Below are positions 58,497 through 64,000 of a DNA stretch of 64,000 nt, one piece after another (positions within the stretch are counted from its first letter, which is position 1; every line of letters starts with the position of its first letter). Made by a program: the position numbers and the translations under genes. The notes beneath the pieces were generated by a model. The model worked only from the letters and a program-made list of their open reading frames with translations. It did not search any database and was not told the origin of the DNA. The stretch lies in NCBI RefSeq assembly GCF_047495875.1, contig NC_092459.1, forward strand, positions 13,644,965 to 13,708,964. The letters are read 5' to 3'. The DNA is from Pithys albifrons albifrons. Its lineage: Eukaryota > Chordata > Aves > Passeriformes > Thamnophilidae.

Positions 58497-61400
58497 GAGT
58501 AAACATGCAGTTTAGAAGATTTATTACAATCAGTTAGGAGTCAGACATACAGTGGTTTTGGACATCAGTGGACTGTACATAATGTAGGTCCAGTTGTGTA
58601 TGAAGAGCACTGATTGTGAGTGGCATATGAAGAATTACAAAATTATGGTGTGCTGGGAAGAACACATCTATAACTGATTAAAAAAAAGGCTGTCAGTTTT
58701 TTGTAACTTCTCAGCTTAAGAGTGTGTCTTGATAGTAAATTTGTAATACAGAAAGAATGTGAAATGTGTTCAGTGTAATCAAATCAAAGATAGTGAAGGA
58801 GAGAATGAGGGCAGAGAGGAAAAAGAAAGTGCTGATACTCTTTGGTGTGTTTGCCTGAAGATTATGTGTGACATTTGGTGATACTATACGTGTATTCAGT
58901 ATGAGAATGTAGCAGTGCTTTGAAAAAAAGAAGAATAAAGGTTTTCTGATTAGTATGTTGTTTCTACTACTTGATCCAAATTTGTACTATGACTACAGTC
59001 ATACCAATATAGCAGCTGCTTGACATGGGCACTCCAGTATAATACCAGCACTCAGAACTCCTGGAGGTGAATGGGGTTTATTTCTCCTCTTCCATGTTTC
59101 TGTTTTCACCACAAGTAGATACAAATCTTTGTATCCAAAATTGTTTAAAGTGTGATTTAAGGCATTACTATCTATTTATTCTGCTAAGGCGTGTACCTCT
59201 TTCAAGACAAATCCAGGTAGCTTGTGTTGATGTTACTACTCCTTGGGTGCTCAAGGAGTGAATGGAAGAACCTTGTCTGTTTGGCAGTGAATGGAAGGAA
59301 AAACTTAAGCTAAAGGTGAAGCTTCTGTCTCTAAGATTAGTCAATCAGATGCACATCTCTGTGTGGATCAAGTGTGAGAAATTGATTACTTATTGAGTTA
59401 ATGCTTGGCAGACCTACAGGCAGTGATTATTTGAGAATGGTGTTGGTTGTGTGTGTGTTGGAGGTCAGTGCACGAGATGAGGATGAGCTGCAGCAGAGCC
59501 ATCTCACACAGCAGCTCCTCTACATGTGCAACTGTGTTGCAAAAGGGAAACTTTGTTGCTTTAACAGGTTGCTGTTCCTAGACCTTCCTTCTTGGTATTG
59601 AAGCACCAGGCAGCTAAAGGAATGGAGAAGAACTTGTTTTCTCCTTCTGAGTGTATCCCCCAACAACGTATTAAGCAGTAATTTGTTGCTATGTTAACCC
59701 TTCCTTTACCTCTTGTTTTTTCTTGCACCAAGTTAACTGAAATGGCCACCTAGAAGAGCTAAAGTGTTTTTCTAAGCTTATTGTGCCAGTTTTTCTATTG
59801 GTATTTTCAGTTTTTTGGTGCAAAGGAAGATGTGTGGTGTGAGCAAGAACCTACAGCAAACTTATATACCTTTTATTTTGTAGTAGGAAAAGAAAATCAC
59901 TGCTTGGGTGTGAAAAGTTTCATAAAAACTGTTTCTTTTCATGTCTTGGAGAACCTAAATTGTCTACTCAGCAAAGAAAGCATTCTGTCAATAAGTGTCA
60001 CCTTGGGCCCCTAAAGTTAATGACTGAGTGAATAAGTAATAATGTACAGCATTATTCCTTCTGTCTTCTTGGGGAGAGGGGGAATAAAAGCAGCCATGTT
60101 CTTCCCACCCTGCAGCCTCCCAAGAAGTACTGGAAGGTTTATCATAGAACCTTGGCTGCCAGAGTATCACATGTTGCATAATGCACCGAGGTTGCAACTT
60201 GAATTATTTTATTACGGTTATGTCTCTCACCTAGTCTTATGTTTTCCCTGTCTGTTCTCATGTCATAGTTGTGCCTCTCCTGCTTTCTTCTTTCTCTAAG
60301 GTGAAGCCTGACAAAGAGGGTGTTGGACCTTGGTCCTTTTCTGATTCTGTCACTGTCTTGCTGGATTTCTGTTGACAAATGACTTACCATGATGATGTGT
60401 GAGCCTACTTGCCATTAAGTTGGAAAGATTTAAATTTACTTGACAATGATGCTGGGGGAGAAAAGCTTTCATCTTGGCTTTTGGGTCTCTGTGGGGGTAG
60501 ATGAGTTCCGAGAATAATCTTTGCTTTCACTGCTTCCACCAGAGGGAGCAAATTTTTTTACTGGAAGGGGTTTTTACTGCCCTTCATTTGCCACAGAAAC
60601 AGATAACTCTAGCAGGGGAGATAGGAGACTGATTATGGCAATATGTAAACATCAGCTTTTTGTCTGGGTTGTCTAAGAGCTTGATCTTGAAATCCTGAAA
60701 TATGGTCTGAACTAAGATAACTTCAGTGATTATCTTCTAGGTAAGAAAGAATGTGGCTCCAACTGCAACCAGTATAGCATGTGAAGATAATGTGGACAGA
60801 ATAAAATGGCATGCTCATGATTATGCACTTCACTTAAAATCCAGAATGTAAAGATAAGAAGTGTTTTGTCAACAAAAGTAGAATTTAAAATTGAATGTTC
60901 CACACTTTTCTTGGGTTCTGGTTTTTCTTTCATTCTAATTTTAGCTTTTATTTGGTTAAATTTGCTCGTTTGTGTAGAATTAATATAATTTTCCACACGA
61001 GTGCCATCAATCTTCAAAGAATCGAAACTGACCGTTTTTAATAAGAATAGGCATAAAAATCCAGGTCCTCCTAAACATGAACTGTATAAACCATATGAAC
61101 TTATTTAATTTAGTGATCACAGGCCAGTTTGATGCAGCTTTGCATAATTTTCTACATATGCTTTCTTGTGCAGAGGGTTACCCAAGTTGCTTTCAACATG
61201 CCCTTAACACACTCAGTTTCCCATAAATGCACTGATTTTTGTTGAGCTCTTGTGTTTCACCTTGATGCCCTCAAGGAGAGTGGGCAGGAATTTTTTTTCC
61301 TTGTATATATATCTATGAAATATTTATTTCTTACATGCATAAGATGTATCTGCAATTTTTTCTCCTTTCTTTTGATGCTTTGAAGATGAGCAGAGCTGTA

Positions 61401-63809
61401 GTTTGGGGGAAAGGCCAGGCTTGGAGGTGGTGTAGGGAATCACTTTGCTGAGAAACAGAATGTGCCTGATTTGCCTGCAGGGCATCTGGATATGTCTCTG
61501 GTTAGATCTGTTATTTCACAGAATTCTGGGCATTAGTGGTGCCTTAGCCTGCCTTGTTTTCTGCCAAGGCAACATAATGAAACCTCCTCAGGGCTCAAAT
61601 GTTTTAATCTGATAAATCCTTTTTGTCTAAACATGGAGCAGATATCGAAATGTTTGTCCTGTGTAGCTGTCCAGAATTTTGATGGTCTAACTTTTGTCTG
61701 AAGCATTATCAAACTATCAAAAGGAATAAAGTGAAGAGTCCCAAGTTTTTGTTGTCTTCCATCGTTGATTCTTAGACCTTTGTGTACAGCTGTGGAATAC
61801 AGAGCAGCTCCTTACTGATTTTTTGGGTGTGACCCAGGAAACTTAGCAAATAATAGGCAGGAGTAAAAGTAGCATTGATGGGTGTAAAATCACAACACTG
61901 AAGACAAGGAAGTGGTAGGGTAAGCAAGTTGTGCCCCTGCTTTGCCCTGTACTTTCCTTATCTGCTCTTAGCAGTAGTCAGGAGAAGGAAGGGTGGATAG
62001 CAAAGCAGGATCTCCCATGACAGTAGATGGAGACTGTAGTGGATGAAAAGGAGCTGGAAATAAAGTCCTGGTTTTCATTCTGTTCTCGGTGACTGGAACT
62101 TTTGAATTGTTTGGATTTGCTAGCCAAATTTTTTACTGGTTTCTTATATTCCCTTTGCTTCCAATAGTTCAAAGGGAAGTTATCATCAAAAGGGTTGTAG
62201 TCTCTCTGCAGTGACACCTTTCCTAGGTCTTAGTATTAGTGGTCAGCTGTTCACTTCATCCTCTACCTGTTGTTTGTTGAGATAACTCTGTGCTGAAAAA
62301 TGTGTAGAGAAGGATGAAACTGTTGGAAGAAGAGGAAAAATTGGCAAGATAAAGTGACTCCCGAAAGAAGAAGTGGAAGGTGTAATGAATAGATTTGGAA
62401 AAGGAAAGAAAACAAACACTGTTACAGTTTTAGAAAAGATGAACCATTTATTAAGTGATAGATTAAGTGCAAGAAAGAAACATGTCTATTTAATTCAGAC
62501 TCATGAATATAGTTGTTAAGATGTAACCTACAAAGCTACTTTGATTTTTAGGGTGGCAGAATTGATTTTTCATTCTAATGTACTCTGTCTCACTTTCATA
62601 CCAGGTGTGTTTTCTCCAGGTTTTTGTGAAGCAGTGGAGAAACTGAAATATAATTAGAGCTCAGGGTTTCTACAGTAAACGTCTAAACTGAGCACTCTAC
62701 CTGAACAGCTTTTAGACACCTGCTTTGTTTTATCATATTGTTTTTCCCATCCTTAGGCAGTTCATTGAGGTGTGTAGGTGTGAACATTTACTCGCCTGTG
62801 ATCATGACCCTACAAGCCTTCTCTGAATTCAAAATGGGGTTCAGAACTTGCTATGAAAATACTGCAGTTCTGGGATATTGAAAGGAAATACCAAGAGCTC
62901 AAAGAACAGGCTAATAAAGAAAAAAAAGTAAGGCATAAAGGAAGATGGCAAATGACATACTGAGTACATGATTCTCACTGTGTTGCTTTCTGTTTGTTTT
63001 GAAGAGTTACTGCTGTAAATCTGTTGTACCACAGCTATGTAGATCCTTTTCTCTGTGGGCTTTTTCTTGGGTACTGTGCTGACTTTAAAGCAAGAGTTCT
63101 GAAAACTGATAAACCTGAAAAAGATGAGTCATCTTTATCATTCAGTAGCCCTGATATTTGTTGACTTTTAACTCCTGTTTACCTGTTCAGTGGTGACCTA
63201 ATGGAGCTCTGTGATACATCCTTTGCAGCCTTGATTGCAGCACATTTTCTTTAAATTTATTACCTTGATTAACATGCACTTTTCCTGAGTAACAGTTGCC
63301 CAGGTATTTTTTCTTGTTTTCCAAGCCTTTGAAAATGGAGACTAGACTGTGGAGTTTTATTTTCTCCTGAGAGGTGAGAAAAACTACATATACCTGGGTG
63401 AAAACCTGTTTGTTTGATGTGTGTGCATCTTTACAGTACTTATTTTACAAAGAATATTGATCCAGCCCTTCAGTATGGATATTTCATTTTCCTTCTTTCC
63501 TTTGGGAAGTACTTTAAATTCACCATTAGCTGAGTCAACATTACTAGCCTTTTAGCACTTGTTCATGTGAACAGATCTGCTTGAGAATTTCAATTTGCCT
63601 GTGAATTTATATAGATGCTGGTTATGCCTGCAAAAGTGAAGAAGCTATTTTGGTTTGGCTGTAATGGTGTGATTTCCTGTACTTGGGATTTTGGTGTTTC
63701 CTTTTATTTCCAGTTAAAGTGACCTAAGCTGAAGAAGAAGGTGCACTTACTCTGAAATGTGGCTTGTGAGCGCTCCAGTTGTATAACTGCAGTGGTGTAT
63801 TCTGTACTA

Positions 63810-64000
63810 GGGCAGTCCTGTGATGTAATGGAGAGCACTCTGGACTCCGAATCCCAAGGACCTGAGTTCCAGTCTCAGCGGGGACCGTCCCCTGGCAGTT
63901 AAAGCCTCGCTGACATTGATCCCTTCAGATCTTGGATGCTCAGCAGGGTCAGCCCCAGTCAGTGCCGGGTGCTGTGACAGTCCCGAGGACTTCACTGTCA
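63810..64000 (+). mobile_element. Composite tRNA-Gln/5S SINE, copy C (cut by window edge)
   Basis: A tRNA-like head (63814-63886) is followed without spacer by CCTGGCAGTTAAAGCCTC (63891-63908), the same start as 5S-SINE copies A and B. A 5S-like domain with an internal deletion of roughly 30 bp follows (the stretch before GTGCCGGGTGCTGT is missing relative to copy B), then the shared body start GAGGACTTCACTGTCA at the window's last bases. It is the only copy here with the tRNA head, so it is either the full-length composite form or a separate subfamily. The right end, tail and duplication lie outside. Confidence 0.85.
63814..63886 (+). pseudogene. tRNA-Gln-like domain (SINE head, not a functional tRNA)
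   Basis: The D-arm/A-box TGATGTAATGG and GAGCACTCTGGACTC match tRNA-Gln. The anticodon loop reads CTCCGAA where tRNA-Gln has CTCTGAA, so the anticodon is CCG instead of CTG. The anticodon stem is weakened on the 3' side (TCCCA). The T-arm CTGAG-TTCCAGT-CTCAG (63862-63878) pairs perfectly and keeps the B-box. The acceptor ends GTCC/GGAC still partly pair. With no terminator and an immediate fusion to 5S-like sequence, this is the Pol III promoter head of the SINE. Confidence 0.8.

Larger units (their letters stand above)
56476..64000 (+). other. MBOAT2: MBOAT2 intron 1 (5' part)
   Basis: It begins with GTGAGG and runs past the right edge. I see no sequence encoding the next conserved segment (VNFVVCQLFALL-type first membrane span), so exon 2 is outside. 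It contains the rest of the CpG island to about 57.0 kb, a retroviral solo LTR and the start of a composite SINE. Otherwise it is AT-rich with no recognised gene, and its short frames are not coding. Confidence 0.9.

Noticed and set aside
63814..63886. Functional tRNA-Gln gene
   Set aside because: The anticodon is changed to CCG, the anticodon stem has mismatches, there is no terminator, and it is fused to a 5S-like domain.
1..64000. CRISPR arrays, operons, prokaryotic origins or insertion sequences
   Set aside because: The window is vertebrate nuclear DNA with an intron-containing gene, CR1 LINEs and solo LTRs. No regularly spaced repeat array or bacterial gene organisation is present.

Overview
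This window looks like nuclear DNA from a bird. It is about 40% GC, has no dense gene packing, and carries many fragments of CR1 LINEs with the avian 3' end (ATTCTATG-type tails and the usual 3'UTR). One unambiguous gene start is present: coding exon 1 of MBOAT2 (lysophospholipid acyltransferase), 24 codons at 56404-56475 on the + strand, inside a CpG island and followed by a consensus splice donor. The rest of the gene lies beyond the right edge, so 56476-64000 is the start of a long intron 1.

Region by region: 1 to about 55.5 kb is intergenic, upstream of MBOAT2. In other amniotes the next gene in this direction is ASAP2, a known-synteny expectation that I cannot confirm here. I recognise no coding exon of a known gene in these 55 kb. 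It holds CR1 fragments on both strands (about 5.5, 10.4, 15.1, 19.9, 29.8 and 46.3-47.9 kb), a possible CR1/L3-like relic at 23.9 kb, an ancient amniote repeat relic at 32.9 kb, a probable retroviral solo LTR at 21.05-21.6 kb, and two full-length copies of a 5S rRNA-derived SINE (10861-11167 and 30970-31279), each with target-site duplications. About 55.5-57.0 kb is the CpG island and promoter, with a GC-rich minisatellite, a CR1 3' end, Sp1-type and paired CCAAT motifs, and a GCC-rich 5'UTR. Within intron 1 there is a solo LTR at 58080-58490 with a 6-bp duplication. At the right edge (63810-64000) begins a third SINE copy in which a tRNA-Gln-like head is fused in front of the 5S-like domain.

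The most interesting material is this SINE family (5S-only and tRNA+5S forms sharing one body), followed by a 288-bp fully open candidate exon at 45517-45804, two A-tailed segments resembling processed mRNA ends, a perfect 18-bp-arm AT-rich palindrome beside one SINE, and a CR1 fragment inside the MBOAT2 CpG island. Most open reading frames in the window are chance frames or lie in repeats.
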